In this document: piece after piece, positions 55,635 through 64,000 of the stretch | How the letters are laid out: each line of letters begins with the position of its first letter | How positions within the stretch are numbered: position 1 is the stretch's first letter | DNA from: Pseudoalteromonas rubra | Lineage (GTDB): Bacteria > Pseudomonadota > Gammaproteobacteria > Enterobacterales > Alteromonadaceae | DNA: 64,000 nt | Assembly: GCF_005886805.2 (NCBI RefSeq) | Contig: NZ_CP045429.1 | Location: forward strand, 2,512,501 to 2,576,500 | Reading direction: 5' to 3' | The notes under the pieces: generated by a model | What the model was told of the DNA's origin: nothing | Seen by the model: the letters and a program-made list of their open reading frames with translations, nothing else | Databases searched by the model: none | Made by a program: the position numbers and the translations under genes

Positions 55635-57122
55635 CTAATTGAATGAATTATTATGTAGCAGCACGTTTGGCGTATTGCCGTATGCCTGGAAGCCTGTGAG
55701 CAAGGAGTTTACTGTTTTATTGCGGCTAATTACGGCATCGGTCCCTGCATTCACAATAATCCCCTTATAAAAGCCGTCGAATGTATTGTTATCGAGTAAA
55801 AACCCATTCGAGATCGAAAATTCAATGCCAGCGTATAAAGATGACCCTTCCAGGCTGATCACTGTGTTGTTCCGGAACGTCGCATTTGTGACAGCGCCAA
55901 TGTCATTACGATGGATCAGTGTTCGTACTCCATTAAACCTATTTCCTTCTATTAAGTGATCGCCATTTACAGTTGAACCCAACGTAGTATTCATGCCAAA
56001 ACTGATCCCACGTTGAAACTGAGTGATCTCATTATCTTTTATGATGACTTGGTGCGCATTGACGACATGGATTGCGCGATATTCCGGATCATTGCCAATA
56101 TTGGTAATCTTATTCCCGGTAAAAGTGATTTTTCGACCGGCTATGGTTACCGGCACTTTTGGGTGGTTTGCAGGATCAGAGTGGACTTTAATGGGGTCAT
56201 CGGATTTGCCCATGTTATAATGAAAATCAACAACATTATTGGTGATGAAAACATCAGACAGCAGGTCATCTTGCGCGTACAGGTATATATCCTGAAGCCA
56301 GTTTCTCGCAATATAATTATCTTTGATCAATATATTGGCATTGCGGCTTAGCTCACAATTGTCCTGGTCCACGCACGATGCATAAATTCGTATCCCATAC
56401 TCTGAGTTACCAATAAACTCATTTCCGGCAACCAGGCTGTTCCCACCCCAGATTGTCAAACCTCGGCCTTTAAAGTGGTTGTCAAGCCCGTTAAAATTAA
56501 ACTGGGAGTTAAGCCATTGGTTGTTTTTACCTAACTTATCCTGTCCTCCATAATAGGCATTGTTGTTTAACTTGGCATTCTTAACAACAGAATTGGCAAC
56601 ATTATTAAACTCAATACCAATGCCGCCAGTGTGCTGCACTGTGACCCCATCTATCTCGATGTTATGGCCATTTTCAAATAAAAAGCCTCCACCATTGGCC
56701 GCAGCACCCGAGCTTGCCGCATCAGATGCATCAAAGATCCCACCAATAATGCGAATATGCATTGAGTCTTTTTCCAGCAACATATATGAATAATGCTTAA
56801 ACTTTAATTTGGTGTCAGCTTCCAGCCGTAACGTTGAGTTATTGGGCACAGGTAAAGGCTGAGGCTGACCTGACTGGGCATCGATATAGTTGTAGTCATA
56901 AACGCCCGAGGGGAAATAGAGCGTTGCTCGTGAATCAAAAATACCTTGATTTTTAAAGGACTCTGCAAGCACTCCAAGATCGGTCAGTGCCTGATTGATA
57001 GCTTGCGTATCGTCTATATTGTCATTGGGGATCGCACCATAATCTTGCAAGTTTATAGTCTGACCATATGTTGAAGCAGTAAAGCACAAGCCGGTTGCGA
57101 GCACGTAGTTAAACAATTTCAT
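55635..57122 (-). CDS. Secreted parallel beta-helix protein, pectate-lyase-like
   Basis: A 495-residue protein with a signal peptide (to about residue 20, TYGQ). It opens INLQDYGAIPNDNIDDTQAINQAL, the start of the Pectate_lyase_3/GH28-like beta-helix, then long runs of helix coils (VVKNAKLNNN, ILIKDNYIARNWLQDIYLY, VIIKDNEITQFQRGISF). It may cleave or bind a polysaccharide; no catalytic residues can be assigned. ATG 57122 follows AAGGA. Confidence 0.85.
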   Translation of the reverse strand: MKLFNYVLATGLCFTASTYGQTINLQDYGAIPNDNIDDTQAINQALTDLGVLAESFKNQGIFDSRATLYFPSGVYDYNYIDAQSGQPQPLPVPNNSTLRLEADTKLKFKHYSYMLLEKDSMHIRIIGGIFDASDAASSGAAANGGGFLFENGHNIEIDGVTVQHTGGIGIEFNNVANSVVKNAKLNNNAYYGGQDKLGKNNQWLNSQFNFNGLDNHFKGRGLTIWGGNSLVAGNEFIGNSEYGIRIYASCVDQDNCELSRNANILIKDNYIARNWLQDIYLYAQDDLLSDVFITNNVVDFHYNMGKSDDPIKVHSDPANHPKVPVTIAGRKITFTGNKITNIGNDPEYRAIHVVNAHQVIIKDNEITQFQRGISFGMNTTLGSTVNGDHLIEGNRFNGVRTLIHRNDIGAVTNATFRNNTVISLEGSSLYAGIEFSISNGFLLDNNTFDGFYKGIIVNAGTDAVISRNKTVNSLLTGFQAYGNTPNVLLHNNSFN

Positions 57123-57211
57123 GATTATCCTTGTCACTGTTTGTTGAACAAGCTGCATTGTAACTTTCGCAAGAGTCGATGAACAAGCACTCGCGGGGCA
57201 TGCCTACCACT

Positions 57212-58210
57212 TTAGTGCTCATTCGCACCAGCGCGCTTTATCACGGATGAAATAAACTGTGCTGGATTATCAAGACCGATAAAAATGTACTCCACCACGC
57301 CTTGCGGCTCAGCTAACTCAATTTTGACATTCGGGTTACCAGCGTAATTGTAACGCTTTACGCACTGGCCTCTTGCCACATATTCATCATGCAATTGTAT
57401 TTTGGCGATGTTTTTTAAAGGGATAACAAACGAATGAAACAGGCCATAACGAATAACTAACTCATTACCAACCAAAGAGACCGGTCTGCGGGACACTGCG
57501 CGATACTCAGCAACAAAAAAGACCAAGCTTGCAAAAGTAAGAAAAGTCGCAATATTCGCAGCCAATGGTGACCAGACAAAATGTAAAAATAGATGCATGA
57601 TCGGCATTTCGAGGACAATCAAGAAAATGAACCCAAGTAAGTTACTCTTTGCGCCATCTTTTTGGTGATATGTAAAATGCTGCTCACCACAAAAGTGCTC
57701 TGCTTTTACTCGCTTTGCAAAGAGCGCAAAAGTCCACATGCGTATTTCGAAGGTAAATAACCTCGCCAAAGTGCTGTCACCCAAATACCGATTAACTGAT
57801 GTTTCTATCGCGCTATCCGGATCTTCGAGCTGACCGATGGCAACCTTAATTGAAAAATATACGGTGATCGCTGCCACCAGTTCAAGCAACAAAATTGCTG
57901 CTAAAACAAAATAACGGCCGCTTTCAAGGTAATGCCAAAGCAATTTGCTGTGTTCGGGAATAATATAACTCCCCACCAAAATAGCCAAACACACTAGGAC
58001 AATCGCTTTTAGCAAGGCTTGCTTATAATTCTTGACACATAAGAAGCACAAGACGGGTAGTACAAACAACGCATCTAAAAGATATAGCCACTCAAAGTTT
58101 GCATGACCATAATCATTTAGCCAGCTATCAGACTGGTAATAGACTCCCCACCAGATTGAAATACATAGCAGAAATATCACTGGGACTTTTGACTTTATCG
58201 AGTCACTCAT
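57212..58210 (-). CDS. Multi-pass membrane protein with a C-terminal PH-like domain
   Basis: A 332-residue protein with about six hydrophobic segments (VPVIFLLCISIWWGVYY to ANIATFLTFASLVFFVA) and a C-terminal cytoplasmic domain. That domain (GNELVIRYGLFHSFVIPLKNIAKIQL, NVKIELAEP) has the strand order of bacterial PH (bPH) domains. The function is unknown. AAAGG precedes ATG 58210. It lies 89 bases upstream of the beta-helix gene on the same strand, with no evidence that they work together. Confidence 0.65.
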   Translation of the reverse strand: MSDSIKSKVPVIFLLCISIWWGVYYQSDSWLNDYGHANFEWLYLLDALFVLPVLCFLCVKNYKQALLKAIVLVCLAILVGSYIIPEHSKLLWHYLESGRYFVLAAILLLELVAAITVYFSIKVAIGQLEDPDSAIETSVNRYLGDSTLARLFTFEIRMWTFALFAKRVKAEHFCGEQHFTYHQKDGAKSNLLGFIFLIVLEMPIMHLFLHFVWSPLAANIATFLTFASLVFFVAEYRAVSRRPVSLVGNELVIRYGLFHSFVIPLKNIAKIQLHDEYVARGQCVKRYNYAGNPNVKIELAEPQGVVEYIFIGLDNPAQFISSVIKRAGANEH

Positions 58211-58868
58211 ACACCTTTCCTTTTGATGTAGTGCTTAACATTACGCTTTACTCTGAAAGCACTGATTTTTTACCTCTGGCAATATCCTATATTGTACAGA
58301 CCTGCCTTGCAGTGTTTCAAAGTTAATTTTGAAGGCTTTATGTCACTATACTTGCGAGTGATTGAGCAATCATTTAGCGAATGATGTGTTATTTAACAGC
58401 AGTAAATCGATGCCACTTATTGATATCTCACAAAAGCTATCATCCCTATAGCGGTTTTAACTAAGCAGGCTATTCTGAAACGGTCATTGTACTCATAGCT
58501 TATAATTTACCTGCCGACGTATGGTGGCACTAGCTCCGTCACTTGCTGCTATATATTTGGATATTCCAGTTGAGCAACACCAAGAGCCCCAGCCATGAAA
58601 TAAGGAAATCAAAAATTAACGAGAGACTATCAGGACCGCTTTCCTTGGTTCATGTCAGTATTTTTAGATAAATCAAACGGTTATGGGGCGTTAAATGCCA
58701 TGTCATAACTAGTCAAACAAGAAGCTAGGCTGGCGTTGCTCACTGGTTACTTTGGCTGGCTGCTACTTCTCTACCTTTCTCAATTACCATGTTCAGTGAT
58801 ACGGTTTAACCTGTACTACCCAAGTTTGAGCACCGCAAATTAAAAACGTTTAACCATGGCAAGCCTAA
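58211..58868. other. Intergenic region
   Basis: About 660 bases. A short plus-strand frame around 58614-58706 encodes DYQDRFPWFMSVFLD, but it has no start or ribosome site; it might be a gene remnant. Nothing else is seen. Confidence 0.35.
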
Positions 58869-59315
58869 TTAAAAATCAACCATGACGTGCTCGTGCTTTT
58901 GCCCGTTCTCTTGTGCCCGCTTCTGCCCTTTTTGATACTCTTGCGCGATCATTTCTTCTATCACTGACGCTTTTTCATTGAAGTCTTTTTCTGATAAATA
59001 GCCAGCTTCAAATAAATCCTCAAGCTCATCCAGCTTCTCTTGCAGCTGTTTGATCTTTTCCAGATTGACACCCAGGCGCTGCATTATAATGGCTTCTTGC
59101 ATCTCGCCTAAAAAGTTATCGTTGCGGATCGTCGTCTGCAACTCTTTTCGCTGATATTGCAAACTAACCTCTGAGGGTTGAGACTCCGGCATTTCCATAG
59201 CAAGCTCCTGGCTGAAGCCTGAGTCTGTATTTCCACTCCCCGGCAATTTACTGCCAGTGTCAACTTTGTTTTCAGCAGCCACTGGGCCAGCACCGGCCGT
59301 TTTGTACATTAACAT
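58869..59315 (-). CDS. Hypothetical coiled-coil protein, 148 residues
   Basis: A soluble protein with a Gly/Ser/Pro-rich first 60 residues and a charged helical second half (LEKIKQLQEKLDELEDLFEAG, then LSEKDFNEKASVIEEMIAQEY), likely a coiled coil. The tail is HEHVMVDF. It has no signal peptide. AAGGAG lies 5 bases before ATG 59315. No family is recognised; the helix-turn pattern recalls short SHOCT-like oligomerisation segments. Confidence 0.6.
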   Translation of the reverse strand: MLMYKTAGAGPVAAENKVDTGSKLPGSGNTDSGFSQELAMEMPESQPSEVSLQYQRKELQTTIRNDNFLGEMQEAIIMQRLGVNLEKIKQLQEKLDELEDLFEAGYLSEKDFNEKASVIEEMIAQEYQKGQKRAQENGQKHEHVMVDF

Positions 59316-59577
59316 GGTAACTCCTTGATACATTTCTAATACCTATCTGTATGTATCAAAATTTGAGCCAACTATGAGATTGTCATGTTAGGTAGGTCTG
59401 AAGCGGAGTTGAGATAGAGTGACTGTCCAATTTTCAACCAACATGAGTTTATTACTCCGCGACGATAAAAGGCACCTGATCCCGGGTACAACACCATCAA
59501 AAAACTTTTCAGCTCAGGCTCGTAAACTAGATACGAACTCTCTGTGCAATTGATTAACTCTCACCCCAGTGTGAGTG

Positions 59578-59886
59578 TTAAAAATCAATGTCCCCGCCAT
59601 TGCCTTTAGTACTGAGCAAGTAACGAAATAAACGACCCAGGCCCCGCAAAAACCAACTGATTACATCGATTGGAAACTCAATAATCTCTTCGAGGAAATC
59701 CATTGTTGCGCTCTCTGTCTCGCGTTTCCCACGTTTTTTACTTGGCCAGAGCACGTATGATATAAAATACAAAAAACCACCGACTAGCAAACAGGCCCAA
59801 TGAAAGTGGCCGGTCAACACACCCAAAATCAAACAGGTTCCGGTAAAAAAGCCCATAAGGGCTAAAGCAATTTTTAACTGTTCCAT
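59578..59886 (-). CDS. Small membrane protein, 102 residues
   Basis: Two membrane segments (IALALMGFFTGTCLILGVL and WACLLVGGFLYFISYVLW) are followed by a basic loop KKRGKRE and an amphipathic helix, FPIDVISWFLRGLGRLFRYLL. The ribosome site AGGA lies 8 bases upstream. No family is recognised. A weak hairpin follows at 59555-59575. Confidence 0.6.
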   Translation of the reverse strand: MEQLKIALALMGFFTGTCLILGVLTGHFHWACLLVGGFLYFISYVLWPSKKRGKRETESATMDFLEEIIEFPIDVISWFLRGLGRLFRYLLSTKGNGGDIDF

Positions 59887-59970
59887 AGTTCATGTCCTTT
59901 TATGCGCCATCTCCAAACACAGTCAAATCAGGGGAGCAAGTAAACAAAGCGAGGAAGCTGACAAGCCTTG

Positions 59971-60408
59971 TTAAGGCACCTTAAACTCCTTAATTGAATA
60001 GCTACATTCATCATCAACAACCTGATCGTCCCAGTCAACCTCAATGTTCAGTGGAAAGCCATATAATGGATGGTATTCAATTCGCAGGGCATCTGCATTC
60101 AGAATTACCTCTTTTGCCAAATCGAAGCGCCCTTCAATAGTCACCTTTTGCTTCCCTTCTAATAATTGAGGCTTTCCTTCAACCACTTGCACTTTACTGT
60201 AGTCCAAAAATATGCAGGCGTCAGTCGCAGTAAATGAGTATTCTGTCAATTCAAAGCCTTTCCATTGCATGCTCTGTCTTTCTACTCTTTCAACCGTTTC
60301 TGCATTGTTGGCCCAATGCATAATGCCCCAAAATGAGATAACCAGGAAAATTGACATACCCAGTGTAAAAATTATGGCATATACACTTTTTGAACTAAAA
60401 ATTACCAT
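59971..60408 (-). CDS. Membrane-anchored DUF6174-like protein
   Basis: A 145-residue protein with one N-terminal membrane segment (SVYAIIFTLGMSIFLVISFW) and a periplasmic domain. LTEYSFTATDACIF near the start and ALRIEYHPLYGFPLNIEVDWD near the end match the DUF6174 pattern (YxFxxxxxC... VxYdpxyGyPxxixiD). Function is unknown. The start is uncertain: ATG 60408 has a weak GAGAG site; ATG 60429 and 60501 are alternatives in frame. Confidence 0.65.
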   Translation of the reverse strand: MVIFSSKSVYAIIFTLGMSIFLVISFWGIMHWANNAETVERVERQSMQWKGFELTEYSFTATDACIFLDYSKVQVVEGKPQLLEGKQKVTIEGRFDLAKEVILNADALRIEYHPLYGFPLNIEVDWDDQVVDDECSYSIKEFKVP

Positions 60409-60588
60409 GATTGCTCTCAAACTACTCATTAGGGAAGTTAGTTCTAAATAGTTATAATATCCGGGAGTGAAAAACCTTGCCTTCAGCACACTGGGAATCA
60501 TCCCACGTAGGATTAATTATCTCCAATACATATAGGACCAACAGAAGAAAGTACGGCATGGTTTACCCAGTTTTTTTATGATACGTAG

Positions 60589-60921
60589 CTACGCATCATC
60601 ACCAATATGACTGGCTATCTTATAAAGGGCTATGCAAGCTAACAAGAATGGAATACTCAATATCACGAAAAAAATACTTTCGACTAATATCTCACTATCT
60701 GCCGCCGACTCCATCAAAATGTCAATTGTTACCCACTGTGCCATTGAAACAGCAACAAACCCTAATATCGAGTAAAATAAAACATTCCCCCAGGGTAACC
60801 CTTTAACCTGACTGAATTTATACGCAGCAATACTGACTACTATGGTACTTACTATACCAATCAAAGCCTCAACCGCTTGAGAAACAGAATAAATGACAAA
60901 AAAGGCGCTATTTCCTTCCAT
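60589..60921 (-). CDS. Small membrane protein, 110 residues
   Basis: Three hydrophobic segments (ALIGIVSTIVVSIAAY, VLFYSILGFVAVSMAQWV, FFVILSIPFLLACIALY) account for most of the protein. AGGAG lies 8 bases before the ATG. No family is recognised. Confidence 0.55.
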   Translation of the reverse strand: MEGNSAFFVIYSVSQAVEALIGIVSTIVVSIAAYKFSQVKGLPWGNVLFYSILGFVAVSMAQWVTIDILMESAADSEILVESIFFVILSIPFLLACIALYKIASHIGDDA

Positions 60922-61029
60922 GCTTCAAACTCCTATAAACAATGTGCGGCACAACGCCTTCAAGTACAAGTCGGGATGTCGTCCGGGCCCCTGAAAAAGC
61001 GTAGCACCGCATTCCTGGAAGCTCCGATT

Positions 61030-61590
61030 CTAGAGCCCTTTTGCTTCAAAACAACTCATTAGTAATTTTCGTCGCTTTATTTCTTTCTCTGTAGCGGGAT
61101 ATTTTCGATAGCTGAATAGAGTTGATGTATGTTCAGACACACAAGCCCCTACCACATCTATATCAAATTTTTCGACATGGTTGCTGCTTACCTCATAATT
61201 GTTATCGCATGCATAATTAACATAAGCAAATAGAGGCCCTCCGCCCAACCTTGGGTGTTTCAACTTAACTTTTTCAGTAATGCCAAGCTCTTTCATAGGA
61301 AGAAAACCCTTGCTTTTAAGCTCTTGAAAAATAAATTCAACCCCAATTTGAGTATTTACCTGAATTGGAGATTTGTCCTTTTTATTTTTATCGATTAGCA
61401 AAATAGTAGCCTTGTTATACTCTTTTTTTATTTTTGAGGTTTTATCAAAGCAAGTATCACCAGTGCTTGTCAGGTTATCATATACATCTTCTTCATACGT
61501 GTAAAAATCTCTAACAAACTGATAAGCTGGAGTGCTTGCACAGCCAACTAATAAAAGCGAAATAAAAAACGAAAATTGTTTAGCAAACAT
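61030..61590 (-). CDS. Hypothetical lipoprotein, 186 residues
   Basis: The signal ends in the lipobox LLVGCAS (Cys at residue 17). The body is charged, with strand segments ATILLIDKNKKD and LFAYVNYACDNNYEV and a helical end containing another Cys. It is probably anchored in the outer membrane. AAGGGG precedes ATG 61590. No family is recognised. Confidence 0.6.
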   Translation of the reverse strand: MFAKQFSFFISLLLVGCASTPAYQFVRDFYTYEEDVYDNLTSTGDTCFDKTSKIKKEYNKATILLIDKNKKDKSPIQVNTQIGVEFIFQELKSKGFLPMKELGITEKVKLKHPRLGGGPLFAYVNYACDNNYEVSSNHVEKFDIDVVGACVSEHTSTLFSYRKYPATEKEIKRRKLLMSCFEAKGL

Positions 61591-62093
61591 TATTTAACCC
61601 CTTGATATAGTCTGATTCTCCATCACCATGTGATGGCGTCAAAATGCTTCAATGCAACAAACAGCTGAGTCATAAAGCCAAGTGTTTTCACCCTACCAAA
61701 TAACCTTTATGAGAGACAACGCCATCAGGCTTATTTCCTCGCTACTGAAACTTAGGCAAGACCAAGAACTTGCAGCAACTAAAGCTACACTCTCACTCTA
61801 CCGTAACTGGGTTACAAGAATTAGAACAGTATGGTTAGCTAATCAAAGAAGAGACTAGTATAAGCACTTTATTTGAGCAGCCTTAGCCACGAGGTGATAA
61901 TGAGGCTAAATGAATAGTGGTTAATTAATCAAAAAAGATACATCTGACTTTTAAAAGGAGCAATATTAATTAATGAAAAAATCACACGAATAATTCACAA
62001 CCCCTACCTTAAACTTTAAAATAGAAAAACCATTTTAAAAAAATCAACACCAAAACTTCCCTCTTATTTTTACTATTGCCAAAAAGTTCATGA
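61591..62093. other. Intergenic region, possible decayed gene
   Basis: On the plus strand, from ATG 61709, short overlapping frames read as helices such as LLKLRQDQELAATKATL and, one frame over, LQELEQYG then LIKEETSISTLFEQP. They recall a winged-helix regulator cut by a stop. There is no ribosome site. AT-rich sequence follows to 62093. Confidence 0.3.
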
Positions 62094-62702
62094 CTAATAA
62101 ATATCGCTCCACTTTTCAATGGAATCCCAGTCTACTTCTTGATCAACAACCCTCGCATTTGCATAGTAAGTTCTTCGGTAAGAAAATATTTTTTCTGTAA
62201 GCCTAAAGTCACTAACAAAACCTTTTTCAACAATCTCCAAGCGTGAAACCAATTTCTTGTCTAAGTCAAAAATTGCAACTCTCGTTTTTGGCCCCTTTCT
62301 ATAATCTGTTGTAAGCCATTCTTGAATAGCTAAATAACGGCCACCTAGCAATTCACTGCGTTCAAACCCATAGTAGAAAGTCGGTACTTTATGTCCTTCG
62401 ATTTCCAATGAGTAATATGCAGGGCCAAATTTGACTTCGCTCTTATAATTTAACTGATACTGCACCTTTGATTTTCTCGTCATTTGACTAATGTCTTTTG
62501 CCTGTTGAATACAGCTATTTAGAGTTTCATGAAAATCGACACCCGAACAACCAGCTTTACGCCCCAGCGTATCCTCTCCCTCTGCTGAATATTGAGATGG
62601 ACCTACTTCTGTGCAACGAAAACGCCACTCTTTGATCCCTGCATCGATTGGATATTGCCGGGACAGCTCCAGTAGTGACTTTCTGGTTATTTGTGATTTC
62701 AA
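62094..62702 (-). CDS. Hypothetical protein, 202 residues
   Basis: A soluble, strand-rich protein with IKEWRFRCTEVGPSQYSAEGED, a long helix-strand region and FYYGFERSELLGGRYLAIQEWL near the middle; the end is DWDSIEKWSDIY. No signal peptide is seen. TTG 62702 is chosen because GAGGA lies about 7 bases upstream; a GTG at 62768 extends the frame but has no ribosome site. No family is recognised. Confidence 0.5.
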   Translation of the reverse strand: MKSQITRKSLLELSRQYPIDAGIKEWRFRCTEVGPSQYSAEGEDTLGRKAGCSGVDFHETLNSCIQQAKDISQMTRKSKVQYQLNYKSEVKFGPAYYSLEIEGHKVPTFYYGFERSELLGGRYLAIQEWLTTDYRKGPKTRVAIFDLDKKLVSRLEIVEKGFVSDFRLTEKIFSYRRTYYANARVVDQEVDWDSIEKWSDIY

Positions 62703-62928
62703 AATATTTCCTCGAAACGCAGTTAACGCTTTGCGACCTTTGTGTTCAAAGTTAAGTGCTAATTGCACTGTAACACCCGAACATGATTGCTCTAAGCTTA
62801 CTTCTTAAAGATGAAGACCATATGTTTTCATATGCTGATGCTATGAAAGTCATATTTTGAATACTCTCATAAGACACAGAGAACAAAACCGACAACTAAA
62901 TAGATTGCTGAGTTTATAGTTACAATTC

Positions 62929-63219
62929 CTAACAGCAACCTTCAACTAAGATCAACTTACTCTTAGTTGTGCTATGGCGTATCGCGAACAGAGGTTGTGC
63001 GTCAGGATCAGCTAAAAACTCTTTGGCGACATCCTTATTTGGGAACTCCAGTACAACAACTCTTTCTGGGTGCCAGTCCCCTTCCATGACCTCGGGCTCA
63101 ACACCTTGGACAACGTACCTTCCTCCATGCTTTTTAATAAATTCGGGGATTTCTTTAATATATTTTTTAAAACGAGGAAAGTCGGTGATAGAAAAGTCTA
63201 GTATCAAATATCCTTTCAA
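62929..63219 (-). CDS. DUF1330 family protein
   Basis: A 96-residue ferredoxin-like-fold protein: GYLILDFSITDFPRFKKYIK, GGRYVVQG, then WHPERVVVLEFPNKDVAKEFL, which is the usual DUF1330 order of strands and helices. These small proteins are probably dimeric alpha-beta barrel oligomers of unknown enzyme role. The start is TTG 63219, with AAGGAG 7-8 bases upstream, since no ATG is available. Confidence 0.85.
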   Translation of the reverse strand: MKGYLILDFSITDFPRFKKYIKEIPEFIKKHGGRYVVQGVEPEVMEGDWHPERVVVLEFPNKDVAKEFLADPDAQPLFAIRHSTTKSKLILVEGCC

Positions 63220-63668
63220 AATAAGTACTCCTTTACTTAGGTTAATAATGAAATAACGCCTGCAATAAAGTGCCCACACTGAGATAAAAAAGCACACCTG
63301 ACTTACTTTCTGTCTATTCCAAACTCATTGCAATGATTAACCATTTGCAACGAGCATTGCCTCCAGACTGTTACCGATACAAAGCCTTCGCAGCTGAGAA
63401 ACAAAGTTCAGTACCTTTCGAGTATCAATTTTTATTGCGCCCAAAATCTTGCACACCTCCTCAGTACAACAACCTGTTAATCCTGTCGGATGATCTTCTA
63501 GACCGATAGTGGCTGTAAGCTATTAAATTCAAGTATTTCCTTAGGCATTTACGTTTGCATAAAATACCGGCTAAACACTTGTTTGCTTTTTGATGCGGTG
63601 TCCCCACTCAGCGACCAGCAAAGTGTCAATTTCAATGTGTCTGTTAACACTATAGTATTGTTGCCGAA
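63220..63668. other. Intergenic region
   Basis: About 450 bases between the DUF1330 gene and the remnant at 63669. No gene or clear repeat is seen. Confidence 0.4.
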
Positions 63669-63997
63669 TTACATCTTTATTGTAGTTCGGTGAAAGAAGT
63701 AAAACGACTGCATTTTTAATTCAACTAAAGGACGAAACGCACAACGCGTGGAAAACCAGAATACATCTTCCAGGCTCTCATACTGCTGAAAACTTGCCAT
63801 GTCGAAAGAAATATCCCTTGAATCGCAATCCTTGCCCCTGGCCTTTATGTCAAGACACCCTGTGTCCACCAGCCATTTGCTTATAACTTCTGTCTTGCAA
63901 TGCTAATTTCATCCTCAATGACGACGACACAACGGTAAGGATATAGAGGTACAAGACATGATAGTTCTTAATAACCAGTTAATTGGATGTACCTCAT
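63669..63997 (-). pseudogene. Degraded small gene, DUF7684-like
   Basis: On the minus strand three frames contribute pieces in order. ATG 63997 opens MRYIQLTGY and stops. A second frame has LVPLYPYRCVVVIEDEISIAR and stops near 63890. A third continues ISKWLVDTGCLDIKARGKDCD, DISFDMAS and LEDVFWFSTRCAFRPLVEL to 63669. The pattern recalls DUF7684 proteins (KWLVxSGC...GxxCSSWDDSVD...EVFWFS). At least two frame breaks are needed. The family call is from memory. Confidence 0.45.
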
Positions 63998-64000
63998 TGA

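Overview
The window reads as chromosome of a marine gammaproteobacterium, most likely Pseudoalteromonas or a close relative. This is inferred from codon usage, many exported proteins and the families present (DcaP-like porin, GH92 and PNGase F-like glycosidases, GH19, DUF6435, IS3). No rRNA, tRNA or CRISPR array was recognised.

Left part (1-34.8 kb): mostly ordinary but enzyme-rich chromosome. A TPR protein tail and small unknowns (1-2.2 kb) precede an uptake locus (2.5-7.6 kb). That locus has a hybrid regulator joining a degenerate sigma54-activator-like AAA+ domain to an AraC domain, then a porin, a periplasmic solute-binding protein and an SDF-family symporter. Two unknown genes (7.6-9.4 kb) and a membrane/lamin-tail/GH19 gene set (9.6-12.1 kb) follow. 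Next is an Mla/MCE-type lipid ABC transporter operon whose ATPase lacks key catalytic residues (12.2-15.5 kb), a second SDF symporter, a frameshifted TonB-domain gene, a stand-alone PSD-like decarboxylase, and SDR and DJ-1 enzymes divergent from a LysR regulator. Then come an AraC-regulated NTF2-like/DJ-1 fusion, an MBL hydrolase, a phytase-like esterase, and a divergent pair of GH92 alpha-mannosidase and PNGase F-like protein with a chitin-binding-type module, which could act together on N-glycans.

Middle part (34.8-48.3 kb): an accessory region with long non-coding stretches, pseudogenes and orphan genes. Two similar copies of a DUF6265 gene region, one dead (35.1-35.8 kb) and one intact (42.8-43.5 kb), lie in direct orientation around about 7 kb. 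Between them are an autoinducer-synthase-like GNAT cassette, an IS3-family element that truncates a gene, small orphan genes and a double-glycine-leader peptide that may be a RiPP precursor. Just beyond is the most striking gene, a 1319-residue protein. It joins a phosphoribosyltransferase-like domain to a P-loop NTPase and eleven near-identical 35-residue repeats. This is the layout of a STAND-type sensor and a good candidate for an undescribed defence protein.

Right part (48.3-64 kb): an envelope-stress/efflux operon (MipA/OmpV protein, membrane fusion protein, RND pump, response regulator, histidine kinase) with a PmrA-box-like direct repeat upstream. After it come a secreted parallel beta-helix protein and a run of small membrane proteins and lipoproteins of unknown function, ending in a degraded gene at the window edge.
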